A stretch of 64,000 nt of DNA, taken from positions 1 to 64,000 of the forward strand of contig JBBATK010000011.1 of assembly GCA_040398805.1 (NCBI GenBank). The letters are read 5' to 3'. A program made the position numbers and the translations under genes. This DNA comes from JBBATK01 sp040398805 (lineage in GTDB: Bacteria > Bacteroidota > Ignavibacteria > Kapaibacteriales > NICIL-2). How positions within the stretch are numbered: the first letter of the stretch is position 1; the number at the start of each line of letters is the position of its first letter. Shown here piece after piece: positions 54,670 through 63,939 of the stretch. A model generated the notes under the pieces. That model saw nothing but the letters and a program-made list of their open reading frames with translations, was not told where the DNA came from and ran no database searches.

Positions 54670-57600
54670 ATGAGAAGACGATGGACACTGCTGATGGCGG
54701 CGTTCGTGGCTGTCCTGTTGTCCTTGCCTGCGTCGGCGCAGACCGGCAGCATCAAGGCGAAGGTGATGGACAGTAAGACCAAGGAAGCGTTGCCGTCGGC
54801 GACGGTGATTCTCTTGGAAAGCTCCAAAGCGAAGTCGGGTGCGTCCAACGGACGTTCCACCCTGGGCCGGGTGGCCAACAAGAACGGTATGGTCGAATTC
54901 AACGAGGTACCGGTGGGTTCGTATGTCGTGCGTGTTTCCTACCTCTCGTATGCCACGCTCGAGAAACCCGTGATGGTCATCAAAGGCGAAATGGCGACCC
55001 TCGAGCTGGGTCTTACACCCGACGTCAAAGGTCTGAGCGAAGTCGTGGTCACCGGTGTGGCATCCCGCACCGAGAAAAGCGTCTCCGAAGTGGCTGTGGC
55101 CCGCGTCGATGCGGCCGCCCTGACGGAAAGCAATTCCTATCAGGATGTGTCTCAGCTTCTCACCGGAAAGGTCGCCGGCGTGCGCATGAGCACGACAGCG
55201 GGCTCGGCAGGAAACGGCTTCCGTTTCGATGTCCGTTCGGGCGGCGGTCTGAACGGCTCGGGTCAACCGATCGTGTTTCTTGACGGCGTACGTCTGAATC
55301 AATCCTATTTCGATGCCGGCGTCGGCGGTCAGGAAGGAAACGCACTTTCCATCCTCGATCCCGAATCCATCGAAAGCGTCGAAGTGCTCAAGGGTCCGGC
55401 GGCATCGGCGCTCTACGGTACCGTAGGTGCCAATGGCGTGGTGCTGATAAAGACCAAACACGGATCGCGGAAAGCGGCTCCTGGTTCCTATGCGCTTGAT
55501 ATCAAGACCACCGTCGGTGTGAACGAACAGCAACGTCCGTACACCGAAGGCATGATGCGCTCGTACATGGATGCGAACCGCGTGTTCCCGGACAATCTGT
55601 TCGGCAGTTCCGATACGCGGAAGAAAGAGCGCGGCCTGGCGGATTCCGTGCCGACGCGCTATGCGATGATCAATGCCACGAACATCTCGTTCGGCGGCAG
55701 TAATCCCTTGTGCAACTATTTCATCGGCTACGATAAGCGTGATGAGCAGGGCTTGCTCGTCACCAACCGCTTCCAGCGGGAAGCCGTCCGCGCGAACTTT
55801 TCGGCCTTCCCTTCGGAGAAACTGACGCTGAACTTCAGTACGGGTTTCACGTTCAGCAATACCACGATCCCCATCAGTGATAACTCCATCATCGGTCTTC
55901 TAGGAGCCACGACGATCAACGCCCCGAAGGTGGAACGCGGTCTGGGAGTCGGCTCGTATGCGCAGGTGGACAGTATGGCCGTGGTGAGCATTCAGAATAT
56001 CCAGCGTGAGAGACGTTTCGTGGGATCCCTCGAGGCCTTGTATGCGCCCACGAACGAGCTGTCGTTCCGCGCATTGGTGGGATACGACGGACGTCAATTC
56101 CGGTACGACCAGTACTTCCCGTACAACATGGATTATAAGAACATCAACATCGTCAACGGTTCCCGCTTCACCCAGCAGAACGGTGCGGACCGTATCAACT
56201 TCGATCTTTCCGCTGCATACACATGGAAAATCGACGCTGACATGCGGTTGATGAGCACCGTCGGTATCCAGGGTAATACGGAGACGGATCGTTCGATCTC
56301 CTTCCAGAAGGACAGTCTGCCGAGCACGCTCATCGTGGATGCGGGCAGCGGTTCGAAGTTCATCTCCGCCGGTGAAGGCTTCTTCGATTCGCGCCAGGCC
56401 GGTGTGTTTCTCCAAGAAGAGTTCAGTTATCAGGATGCATACTTCGCATCGGTTGGTATACGGAACGACTACGCCAGCGCCATCGGTGTCAACGCGCCGA
56501 GCATTTTCTATCCTCGTGCCAGCGGTGCCGTCCGATTGGACAAAGTCACCGAACTGCCGTCGTCCATCAACCTTCTCAAGGCACGTGTCGCCTACGGAGA
56601 GTCGGGTTCGCTTCCCGGTCTGTTGGACGGCTCGTTATTGCGATGGGGTAACCAGAACAGCGGTGAAGGTCCGGGTGCGGTGATCTCGTTCCTCGGTAAT
56701 CCCGGCATACAGCCGGAACGCATCAAGGAATTGGAGATGGGATTCGAAGTCGAATTCGACAACGCTTACGGTATGGAGCTCACATACTTCATGCAGACAG
56801 CCACCAACTCCATCTTCAACGTCGTCCTTCCGCCGTCGGTGGGTGTTCCCAGCGTCCGTAAGAACGTCGGAGCCATTTCCGGATCCGGTATCGAGACGAA
56901 CCTGTATGCGCGCCTGTTCCGCACGGCGGACTACCAGTTGGACCTGAACTTCATCTGGAACTACGCCAACAACGTTGTCGATAATCTTGGCGACGCCCCG
57001 CCCATCGTGTCCGAACCCAATGTCGTGTTCGTCGGTCAACCGCGCGCGGCGTTCTACACGAGCCCGGTGCGCGGAGCCTTGTATGACTCGCTCGGCATGT
57101 ATCTCAAACCGGATGTCGACACGTCCATGCGGAAGTTCTTCGGTAATCCTGTGGCTCCGAACAACGGCTCGTTCAGCGTGAACTTCCGCTTCCTCAAGGA
57201 TTTCACTCTGAACCTGCTGACGGACTGGACCATCGGCGGAACCTTGTTCAACCGCTCCAAGCAGTTCCTTGCCAACTTCGGTAATAGCGTGGAGTATAAC
57301 AGGCTCCATAATGCACTGGGAATTTCGAACAAGCCGGGCTCGTTCATTCCTATCGACACGTCGGTGCAGAGACTGACACCGGGTACGCCGGAATACACGG
57401 CTGCTGCGGACCGGTATGCGCAGATGGATCCTAACCAGTTCGGGGCATCCGCCTACTTCGAGTCGTCGGACTTCTTCCGTATCCGCGAGCTGAGCTTGCG
57501 TTGGGACGGATCGTCGACCATCTCGGAGCTGGCTCCCGGGGTCCTTCGCTCCTTCGCTTTAACGGTGGGAGCACGGAACCTTGCCCTCTTCAGTTCCTAT

Positions 57601-57720
57601 TCGTTCCCGGATCCTGAAGTGAATTCGGGAGGGTCGCGCGTTACGGTGTCCCGCGGACGTGATTTCATCACGCTGCAGAACCCTCGCGTATTGTATGCCA
57701 CCATCGCCATCGGCTTCTAA
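54670..57720 (+). CDS. SusC/RagA-family TonB-dependent outer-membrane transporter
   Basis: 1016 residues. Signal peptide (ends PASAQT), then a carboxypeptidase-like regulatory domain (~residues 25-105: IKAKVMDSKTKEALPSATV), a TonB plug (~115-225, with DVSQLLTGKVAGVRM and SGQPIVFLDGVRLN, VEVLKGPAASALYG) and a 22-strand-type barrel ending IAIGF. GAGGAGG just upstream decides the ATG at 54670. With the SusD lipoprotein 10 bases downstream it forms a nutrient-binding pedal-bin transporter. No glycosidase or peptidase is adjacent, so the substrate is unknown. Confidence 0.95.
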   Translation: MRRRWTLLMAAFVAVLLSLPASAQTGSIKAKVMDSKTKEALPSATVILLESSKAKSGASNGRSTLGRVANKNGMVEFNEVPVGSYVVRVSYLSYATLEKPVMVIKGEMATLELGLTPDVKGLSEVVVTGVASRTEKSVSEVAVARVDAAALTESNSYQDVSQLLTGKVAGVRMSTTAGSAGNGFRFDVRSGGGLNGSGQPIVFLDGVRLNQSYFDAGVGGQEGNALSILDPESIESVEVLKGPAASALYGTVGANGVVLIKTKHGSRKAAPGSYALDIKTTVGVNEQQRPYTEGMMRSYMDANRVFPDNLFGSSDTRKKERGLADSVPTRYAMINATNISFGGSNPLCNYFIGYDKRDEQGLLVTNRFQREAVRANFSAFPSEKLTLNFSTGFTFSNTTIPISDNSIIGLLGATTINAPKVERGLGVGSYAQVDSMAVVSIQNIQRERRFVGSLEALYAPTNELSFRALVGYDGRQFRYDQYFPYNMDYKNINIVNGSRFTQQNGADRINFDLSAAYTWKIDADMRLMSTVGIQGNTETDRSISFQKDSLPSTLIVDAGSGSKFISAGEGFFDSRQAGVFLQEEFSYQDAYFASVGIRNDYASAIGVNAPSIFYPRASGAVRLDKVTELPSSINLLKARVAYGESGSLPGLLDGSLLRWGNQNSGEGPGAVISFLGNPGIQPERIKELEMGFEVEFDNAYGMELTYFMQTATNSIFNVVLPPSVGVPSVRKNVGAISGSGIETNLYARLFRTADYQLDLNFIWNYANNVVDNLGDAPPIVSEPNVVFVGQPRAAFYTSPVRGALYDSLGMYLKPDVDTSMRKFFGNPVAPNNGSFSVNFRFLKDFTLNLLTDWTIGGTLFNRSKQFLANFGNSVEYNRLHNALGISNKPGSFIPIDTSVQRLTPGTPEYTAAADRYAQMDPNQFGASAYFESSDFFRIRELSLRWDGSSTISELAPGVLRSFALTVGARNLALFSSYSFPDPEVNSGGSRVTVSRGRDFITLQNPRVLYATIAIGF

Positions 57721-57730
57721 GGAGACCATC

Positions 57731-58975
57731 ATGAAGAATATCATCTCAACAAAAACCATCATCCGTGCCCTGTGGTGTGTCGCTCTTCTTTTCGTCGTGG
57801 GCTGTAGGGACTTCGTGCAGAACATCGAAGCTCCCATCGACAGTATCAACGACGATCAATTGGATCAGGTGAGCGAACTTCCGTTCCTTATCAATGGCGT
57901 GAAGGTGCAATACGCATCGGCCATTTCGCAGCTCAGCGTGCTGAGCGGCGGCCTGTCCGATGAGCTGGAGTTCAGCTTGGACATCCGTGGTGCCACCTTC
58001 CCCACCTACGATGAGTTGGAGTCCGGTCAAGTGAACCTGAACAACACATCCGTCGACAACGCCCTTGTCGCCGTAGGGCAGCTGCGCATCCTTGCCGACA
58101 CTCTCATCACCCGTGTCGCACGTCTCGACTCGTTGAACCGCTTCGTCGCTTCCGATTCCACGCTCAAGAACCAAGCCCTGTTCACAGGGTACTTCTATGG
58201 TGGCATCGCGCGCTTCCTGTTCGGTGCCTATTTCGGTCTCGAGCCCACACGCGGCGGCATGGCATTGTACGGCGGACCGTTCCTTTCGTCCGATACCATG
58301 TTCCAACGCGCTGTCGAGCGCTTCAAGACAGCCGACAAATATTGCGCAAACACGGAGTACCGTCTGAATCAGGCGTTCCTTTGTAAAACGCTTCTCATTG
58401 CCGGACGCTACAAGGAGGCATACGATGTAGCCGGTAACACCCTTATCGATGCAGACAAGCCGTTCCAGTTGAAATACTCCACAGAGCTTGCGAACTTCTG
58501 GTATAACAACGCCGGCAAGGGTCGTATGCAGTGGGCGTTGGCAAGCCGTTTTCAAGGGTATACCGACAAGGAGATCAACGATACCAACCGTATCAAGTTC
58601 GAGACGGTGAATGGCCTCTCAGGTACCAAGCGGTGGTTGCGTCAATTGCTGTATCCCACCATCTCCGCTCCCATGACAGTGATGTCGTGGCAGGAATGCT
58701 ATCTCATGTATGCGGAGCTGATCCTCCGCGTCGCTCCGAGCCGTTATCAGGATGCCCAGGACAACTTCAACTTTGTTCGTGATTCGCGTTTCTTGCCGAA
58801 TGCTACCGACATCAACCTCGACAGCATCTATGTGGAGCGTGACAAGGAATTGAATTGCACCGGTAACCGACTTCTCGACCAACGTCGTTTCAAGCGCTGG
58901 CACCTGCCTGCAGGAACATGGCAGTACTTACCCATAACGGTGAGTGAGCGGTCGCGGAATCCCAATCTCAAATAA
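57731..58975 (+). CDS. SusD/RagB-family outer-membrane lipoprotein
   Basis: 414 residues. A lipoprotein signal ends FVVGC (Cys25), followed by the alpha-helical SusD fold with TPR-like helices. Typical features are the YGGPFLSSDTMFQRAVERFK segment and the late ELNCTGNRLLDQRRFKRW motif. It caps the SusC barrel and binds the substrate. GGAGACC precedes ATG 57731, and the gene is followed by a terminator, so susC-susD is a two-gene unit. It is somewhat shorter than many SusD proteins (450-600). Confidence 0.93.
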   Translation: MKNIISTKTIIRALWCVALLFVVGCRDFVQNIEAPIDSINDDQLDQVSELPFLINGVKVQYASAISQLSVLSGGLSDELEFSLDIRGATFPTYDELESGQVNLNNTSVDNALVAVGQLRILADTLITRVARLDSLNRFVASDSTLKNQALFTGYFYGGIARFLFGAYFGLEPTRGGMALYGGPFLSSDTMFQRAVERFKTADKYCANTEYRLNQAFLCKTLLIAGRYKEAYDVAGNTLIDADKPFQLKYSTELANFWYNNAGKGRMQWALASRFQGYTDKEINDTNRIKFETVNGLSGTKRWLRQLLYPTISAPMTVMSWQECYLMYAELILRVAPSRYQDAQDNFNFVRDSRFLPNATDINLDSIYVERDKELNCTGNRLLDQRRFKRWHLPAGTWQYLPITVSERSRNPNLK

Positions 58976-58994
58976 GACCTCGATGGAATCATCC

Positions 58995-59023
58995 AAGCGC
59001 CTCCTTAGAGGCGCTTTTTTTTT
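58995..59023 (+). terminator. Intrinsic terminator after susD
   Basis: AAGCGCCTC (58995-59003) and GAGGCGCTT (59008-59016) around CTTA, followed by nine T (59015-59023). Confidence 0.93.
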
Positions 59024-59114
59024 CTGCGTATCGATCCGCACCCGATCCGTCCGTCACGGAACAATCTTCGTGTCCGTACGTGAGTGAACGGAACACGCAT
59101 AGTATTTTGACCCG

Positions 59115-60947
59115 ATGAGCAGCGCAGCAGCATACACGGAGCCCGTCGCCATTTCCGATGTCCATTTCGTCGTCATCGACGTGGAGACAACGGGCATGAG
59201 CGCTACGCAGGGCAGGATGACGGAGATCGCCTGTGTCGTCGTTCGCGACGGCGAGGTACGTCACTCGTTCAGCTCGCTCATGAATCCGCGGCAGTTCATT
59301 CCTTCGTTCATCGAAAACCTCACCGGGATCACGAACGCCATGGTGGTGAACGCGCCGGAGGAATCGGAGGTGCTGCACGAAGTGCACAAGCTGCTCCATC
59401 TTCCCAATGCCGTGTTCGTTGCACACAACGCCGCCTTCGATGTATCCTTCGTTCGGGAAGGGTTGAACAGGCACGGCCTGGAGCTTCCGATGGAGCAGGT
59501 GCTGTGCACCTGCAAGCTGGCCAACCGCTTGCTGCCGAAGACCAAGAAGAAGAACCTTGGCGCTGTCGCTGCGCACTTCAACGTGCGGAACGACGCGCGT
59601 CACCGCGCACTCGGCGATGCCCAAGCCACCGCCCATGTGCTCATCCAGTTCCTTGAGCAATTGGAGGAGGAGCATGATGCCGAAACGCTTGTCGACGTGT
59701 TGACCTTCCAGAACAAACGCCTGAAGAACTTCCATGCACCGCCGCGCGTGGTGAAGAAGGTGCAACCATTCCTGGACGCCTTGCCCGAAGCGCCCGGCGT
59801 GTATTACATGCATGATGCCGAGGAATCGGTCCTCTATGTAGGAAAGGCCAAGTCGCTGGCCGATCGCGTCCGATCCTACTTCCAGATGAGCGCGCATCAT
59901 CCCGAGAAGATCGCGCGCATGGTGCGCCGGGTCCATACGATCACGTGGGAGGAAACAGGCAGCGAGCTCGCAGCGCTCCTGCTCGAGTCCAAAGAGATCA
60001 AACGCCTGAAGCCGCCCGCGAACACCATGAGCAAGCGTTTGCGCCGGTATCCCTTCCTGCGCATCACGACGAATACGGATTTCCCCGTGGTGGAGCTCTG
60101 CGATCGCATTGCGCACGACGGAGCGGAGTATTACGGTCCGTTCCTGTACCGAGGTATGGTCTATGACGTCATCCAGACCATCGAGAAGAACTTCCGGCTG
60201 CGCGTGTGCCGTGACGAGCTGTATCCGGCAGAACACGTCAGTCCGTGCTTGTTTCATCATATCGGTAAGTGCGGTGCGCCCTGCGCCGTCCGTCAGTCCA
60301 AGGACGAGTATGCCGCCGAGGTGCAGAGGGTGCGGAATTTCCTGAGCAGTTATTCGGAAGGTGTGATCGCCATGGTGGAACACGAGATGCACGCCTGTGC
60401 GGAGCGCTTGGAGTTCGAGAACGCCGCGGTGTTACGGAACCGCTTGAAAGAGCTTCGCAAAGTATTCAGCGACAAGCCGGCCGCCGATGCATCGCTCAAC
60501 AGCACGAATGTCGTGCTTGTCATCCCTTCGTCGGAACGGGAGAAGAGCGTGGAACTGTTCGCTCTGCGATCGGGTTTCCTGAAGGTGCAGCGGATCGTGG
60601 GCCGTAAGGCATCGCTTGATCCCCTGCACGCCGAATTGCGCACCGTCTATGTCGAGCACGAGGTGTCTTCAGCGACGCCGACCCTTCACGAGGTGGACGA
60701 ACTCCGCATCCTGGCTCAATGGATGTACCGACGTCGCTCCGACGCGACGATCATCCCTGTGGATGCGGCCGAGATCGCATCGGGTTTCTCGCGGGTGGGC
60801 GAGGCCATACGCAGCGCATGGAACCGGCCGGATGACCGTCAAGAACCCATGAAAAGAGGGGCATCGGAAACGACGGACGACAGAGCCTACCCGGACGCCG
60901 CACCGGAGTCGCAGACGATGCAAGAACCTTCATACCTTTCCGCATAG
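59115..60947 (+). CDS. DEDDh exonuclease fused to a UvrC-like GIY-YIG endonuclease
   Basis: 610 residues. Residues 15-180 are a DnaQ-like 3-prime exonuclease with DVETT (Asp22, Glu24), HNAAFD (Asp109) and HRALGD (His163, Asp168). Residues ~218-305 are a GIY-YIG domain (GVYYM 228-232, LYVGKAKSLADRVRSYF) with the acidic LLLESKEI. Four Cys (365, 378, 386, 390) match the spacing of the UvrC iron-sulfur motif, and a UVR helix pair spans ~420-450. The UvrC C-terminal RNase H nuclease and HhH motifs are missing. Role: nucleotide excision or crosslink repair, inferred. It starts a three-gene operon (3 bases to uppP). Confidence 0.9.
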   Translation: MSSAAAYTEPVAISDVHFVVIDVETTGMSATQGRMTEIACVVVRDGEVRHSFSSLMNPRQFIPSFIENLTGITNAMVVNAPEESEVLHEVHKLLHLPNAVFVAHNAAFDVSFVREGLNRHGLELPMEQVLCTCKLANRLLPKTKKKNLGAVAAHFNVRNDARHRALGDAQATAHVLIQFLEQLEEEHDAETLVDVLTFQNKRLKNFHAPPRVVKKVQPFLDALPEAPGVYYMHDAEESVLYVGKAKSLADRVRSYFQMSAHHPEKIARMVRRVHTITWEETGSELAALLLESKEIKRLKPPANTMSKRLRRYPFLRITTNTDFPVVELCDRIAHDGAEYYGPFLYRGMVYDVIQTIEKNFRLRVCRDELYPAEHVSPCLFHHIGKCGAPCAVRQSKDEYAAEVQRVRNFLSSYSEGVIAMVEHEMHACAERLEFENAAVLRNRLKELRKVFSDKPAADASLNSTNVVLVIPSSEREKSVELFALRSGFLKVQRIVGRKASLDPLHAELRTVYVEHEVSSATPTLHEVDELRILAQWMYRRRSDATIIPVDAAEIASGFSRVGEAIRSAWNRPDDRQEPMKRGASETTDDRAYPDAAPESQTMQEPSYLSA

Positions 60948-60950
60948 ACC

Positions 60951-61775
60951 ATGACCATACTTCAAGCGATCATCATCGGCTGCGTGCAAGGCCTGACCGA
61001 ATTCATACCGGTGAGCAGCACAGCCCACATGACATTGTGCGCATCCGTCATGAACCTTCACGATCCGGCGCATCCGGAGCGGTGGACGGCGTTCATGGCC
61101 ATCGTGCAACTGGGAACCTTGGCTGCGGTGCTGGTGTATTTCGCCCGCGACATCCGCAGCATCGTGGAGCAGACGTTGTCGCAAACGATGAGCCGCGTGC
61201 CTCTGTCGGAACAGTCGGACGATGCCCGCACCGGTTGGTATGTGGTGTTCGGAACCGTGCCCATCTTCGTCATCGGTTACGCATTGAAGAAACTCATCGA
61301 AGGAGGAATCACGAAGGACCCACAGCTCATCGCCGTGGCGCTCATCGTCGTGTCGGTGATACTCTTCGCGGCGGATCGCTTCGCTTCCTTGAAACGCACA
61401 TTGCCGGACCTAACTCTGCGCGACGGCATCATCATCGGCATCGCACAGTGCTTTGCCCTGATACCGGGCACCTCGCGTTCCGGAGCGACCATCTCCGCGG
61501 GATTGTTCCTGGGGCTGAGCCGCGAGGCTGCCGCTCGATACTCGTTCCTGCTCAGCATACCCGCCATCGGCGTCAGCGGTGTGTATGAATTCGTGAAGAG
61601 CGCGCCCATGCTTGATTCCGGCGACCTCACGGCAGTGGTCGTCGCCTCCGTCGTGGCTGCCGTTACGGGCTATGCGAGCATCGCCTTCTTCCTGCGGTTC
61701 CTTCGGGACCACTCGCTGAATGTATTCATTGCCTATCGTGTGATTCTCGGGATCATCGTCCTCACTTTCATGTAA
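60951..61775 (+). CDS. uppP: Undecaprenyl-diphosphatase UppP (BacA)
   Basis: 274 residues with about eight membrane helices. The two signature loops are present: EFIPVSSTAHM (usual form PVSSTGH) and IPGTSRSGATI. It removes a phosphate from undecaprenyl diphosphate to recycle the lipid carrier for peptidoglycan, and its overexpression gives bacitracin resistance in other species. ATG lies 3 bases after the preceding stop, so it is cotranscribed with the exonuclease fusion and folA. Confidence 0.95.
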   Translation: MTILQAIIIGCVQGLTEFIPVSSTAHMTLCASVMNLHDPAHPERWTAFMAIVQLGTLAAVLVYFARDIRSIVEQTLSQTMSRVPLSEQSDDARTGWYVVFGTVPIFVIGYALKKLIEGGITKDPQLIAVALIVVSVILFAADRFASLKRTLPDLTLRDGIIIGIAQCFALIPGTSRSGATISAGLFLGLSREAAARYSFLLSIPAIGVSGVYEFVKSAPMLDSGDLTAVVVASVVAAVTGYASIAFFLRFLRDHSLNVFIAYRVILGIIVLTFM

Positions 61776-61802
61776 ACGGCTCACTGATCTTTCCTCCATA
61801 CC

Positions 61803-62294
61803 ATGAACATCATCATCATCGTCGCCAGGGATAGGAAGGGTGGCATCGGGGTCGACAACACGTTGCCGTGGAAATTGTCGGACGATCTCAAGGCGTTCCG
61901 TGCGCGGACGATGGGGCATCATGTGGTCATGGGGAGGAAAACGTACGAGAGTATCGGACGTCCGTTGCCGGGCCGAACCATGGTCGTGGTGTCCCGCCAG
62001 CCGGATTTGCAGATCGAAGGGTGCGATGTCGTGACGTCGCTTCAGGACGCCTTCGCGCTCGCTCGAAGCAGGAACGAACACCAGTGTTTTGTCATCGGTG
62101 GCGGGGAGATCTACGCGCACGCCATAGGCGAAGCGGATACGCTGGTGCTGACGGATGTCGACGCCGACGTCCATGCGGACACGTTCTTTCCTGTCATCAA
62201 AGAGGACGAGTGGCACGAAGTGTCACGGTCCGCCATCGAACGAAGTGAGAAGAACGAATACGATGCGGTCATCCGTGAGCTGGTGCGCCGTTAG
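61803..62294 (+). CDS. folA: Dihydrofolate reductase
   Basis: 163 residues, standard length. Trp23 and the catalytic acidic residue (Asp28, LSDDLKAF) bind the pteridine; MGRKTYESIGRPLPGR and the later VIGGGEIYAHA bind NADPH. It reduces dihydrofolate to tetrahydrofolate. Last gene of the exonuclease-uppP-folA unit, 27 bases after uppP. A thymidylate synthase gene is not adjacent. Confidence 0.97.
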   Translation: MNIIIIVARDRKGGIGVDNTLPWKLSDDLKAFRARTMGHHVVMGRKTYESIGRPLPGRTMVVVSRQPDLQIEGCDVVTSLQDAFALARSRNEHQCFVIGGGEIYAHAIGEADTLVLTDVDADVHADTFFPVIKEDEWHEVSRSAIERSEKNEYDAVIRELVRR

Positions 62295-62308
62295 GCGCAG
62301 CACCATTC

Positions 62309-63634
62309 CTACCCTTTCGCCGCGTCTTCCTTCTTGCGCGTCTGTTCGCGCTCTATCTCTTGGAACACCTTCGTCATGAGCTGTTCCACCGCGGCTTTCA
62401 GCTCACGCACTTCGTCGCACGCAGGGGAGAACTCGGAAAGGAAGGTCTCGAGCGACCTCTGATTCTGCGCAACGGTTTTGTCCAATCCGCCGAACGTCTC
62501 CTTGAACCAGTCGAAGAAGCTGCGCCGGGTAGGTGTCTGCGTGAGTTCGCCGAGAGTGAGGTTGATAAGCTCGTGATCCTCGCGGATGTGCATGAGCAAA
62601 GTCTCGAAGGCAAGGAGCGTGGAGATCTGCTCGAATCCGTTCGCCGAAAGCAGGGAATTCTGGACAGTGCCGAACGCTTTCTTGTAGAGGGCTACGTCCT
62701 CGGGCACACCGACCGTGGAGAAGACGAAGTACAGCTTGCTGATGTCCTCGTGCGTGACGGAGGTGCGGGCGCGAAGCAGGGCCAAGGCACGGAGCAGGTC
62801 GATGGATTTGGCTTGGGTACGCGGTGAAATGTAGAAATCGTTGTAGTGGGCTGCGGCCTGACCCTTATGCGACTCGCGGAGGGCCCGGTTCTTCAGGAAC
62901 TCGTATTGACGCACGACGAGATTCATGAAATACAGGTCCTCGGGTCGGATGGAGATGCGATAATGGTCATTGCGACCGGAAATGATGTCGTGCATGGTGC
63001 GCAGTTCGGAAAAGGGGATCTTCTCCGGTGGCGCTGCCGTGCGTCCTCCGTGCTGAAGGTACTTCTGCGCGATCTTGAACTGGTTGTACGGTTCCTTGTC
63101 CGGGAGGATGAGGGCCTTGAACATGAAGCGGTCCAACAGCGCTTCCGTCACCTCTGTCACGCGCAGGTAATTCGTGGATGCCAGCACCGTATGAATCGCC
63201 GCCGGCTGGTTCTGGACACCGCGAAGCAGACGTCGTTCATTGAGCAGGGAGAGAAGCGCGCGCAAGGTGAAATCGTTGGCATCGAAAATCTCGTCGATGA
63301 AGCCGAACTCGCATTCCACGAGCGAACCCTTGGTGTTATGACGGATGATTCCCGTCTTCAGATCCTCTATGTCGAGTCCGCCGAAATACGTATCCGGCTG
63401 CTGCTCCTTGCTGGCCTGAACCCGGAACACATTGGCGCCGTCGAACATGCCGAACAGCTGCTCGGCCAGGAGTGTCTTGCCTACACCTGTCCGGCTCTGC
63501 AACAGCATGTGCTCGCCCGTAAGCAGGGCGCAGAAGGCCTGCTCGATGACTTCCTCGCGGTTCACGACGCGCTGACCGATGAACTGCGCCGCAGATTTCA
63601 ATTTGTGCGCTATCTCTTCGATGGAAAGACTCAT
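62309..63634 (-). CDS. MoxR-family AAA+ ATPase (RavA-like)
   Basis: 441 residues. The AAA+ core has Walker A SRTGVGKT (~residue 47), Walker B FGFIDEI, sensor 1 VLASTNY and an Arg-finger region TEALLDRFMF, as in the RavA branch of MoxR ATPases. The C-terminal ~150 residues form a helical extension with a coiled coil (ELKAAVEQLMTKVFQEIEREQ). MoxR proteins usually work with a VWA-domain partner to insert cofactors or assemble complexes; no VWA or DUF58 gene adjoins, so the partner is unknown. It converges on folA. Confidence 0.9.
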   Translation of the reverse strand: MSLSIEEIAHKLKSAAQFIGQRVVNREEVIEQAFCALLTGEHMLLQSRTGVGKTLLAEQLFGMFDGANVFRVQASKEQQPDTYFGGLDIEDLKTGIIRHNTKGSLVECEFGFIDEIFDANDFTLRALLSLLNERRLLRGVQNQPAAIHTVLASTNYLRVTEVTEALLDRFMFKALILPDKEPYNQFKIAQKYLQHGGRTAAPPEKIPFSELRTMHDIISGRNDHYRISIRPEDLYFMNLVVRQYEFLKNRALRESHKGQAAAHYNDFYISPRTQAKSIDLLRALALLRARTSVTHEDISKLYFVFSTVGVPEDVALYKKAFGTVQNSLLSANGFEQISTLLAFETLLMHIREDHELINLTLGELTQTPTRRSFFDWFKETFGGLDKTVAQNQRSLETFLSEFSPACDEVRELKAAVEQLMTKVFQEIEREQTRKKEDAAKG

Positions 63635-63872
63635 GGTAGACCCCAGACATGGTTACGATTGCTGCGAGCAATAACGCACGCGAGCGGACACCCGGGGAAT
63701 ATACACGGAGTCGGAAAATCGGCGAGGCCCGAAAGAGAGGTGAAGGTGGTGGGAGGACAGTGATGCGAGGACGGTGCTCGTCGGTGGATATGTGCATTTT
63801 TTCGGTGCTTTCGGCGTCTGCGCGCTGAAAACGTCGAAAAACGTCGAAAACCACGTACCGCGCAAAAACACC

Positions 63873-63903
63873 TTTGCTATTTCCAACTTCTCCGCTATGT
63901 TTG
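63873..63903 (+). promoter_or_regulatory. Complete -33/-7 promoter of rplU
   Basis: TTTG (63873-63876), a 19-base spacer and TATGTTTG (63896-63903) match the Bacteroidota consensus TTTG-N17-23-TAnnTTTG exactly. Predicted start near 63910, about 30 nt before the ATG. This is the best promoter match in the window. Confidence 0.75.
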
Positions 63904-63939
63904 CAGTCCTATGAATTCACCGCAAGTCAGGTAGTAACT

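Noticed and set aside
58989..60392. 467-codon minus-strand frame over the exonuclease fusion
   Set aside because: It lacks recognisable motifs and runs across the susD terminator; the plus strand holds all nuclease motifs.
63826..63854. Short tandem repeat (AACGTCGAAA copies) upstream of rplU
   Set aside because: Only two to three imperfect copies; too few for a repeat family or CRISPR-like array.
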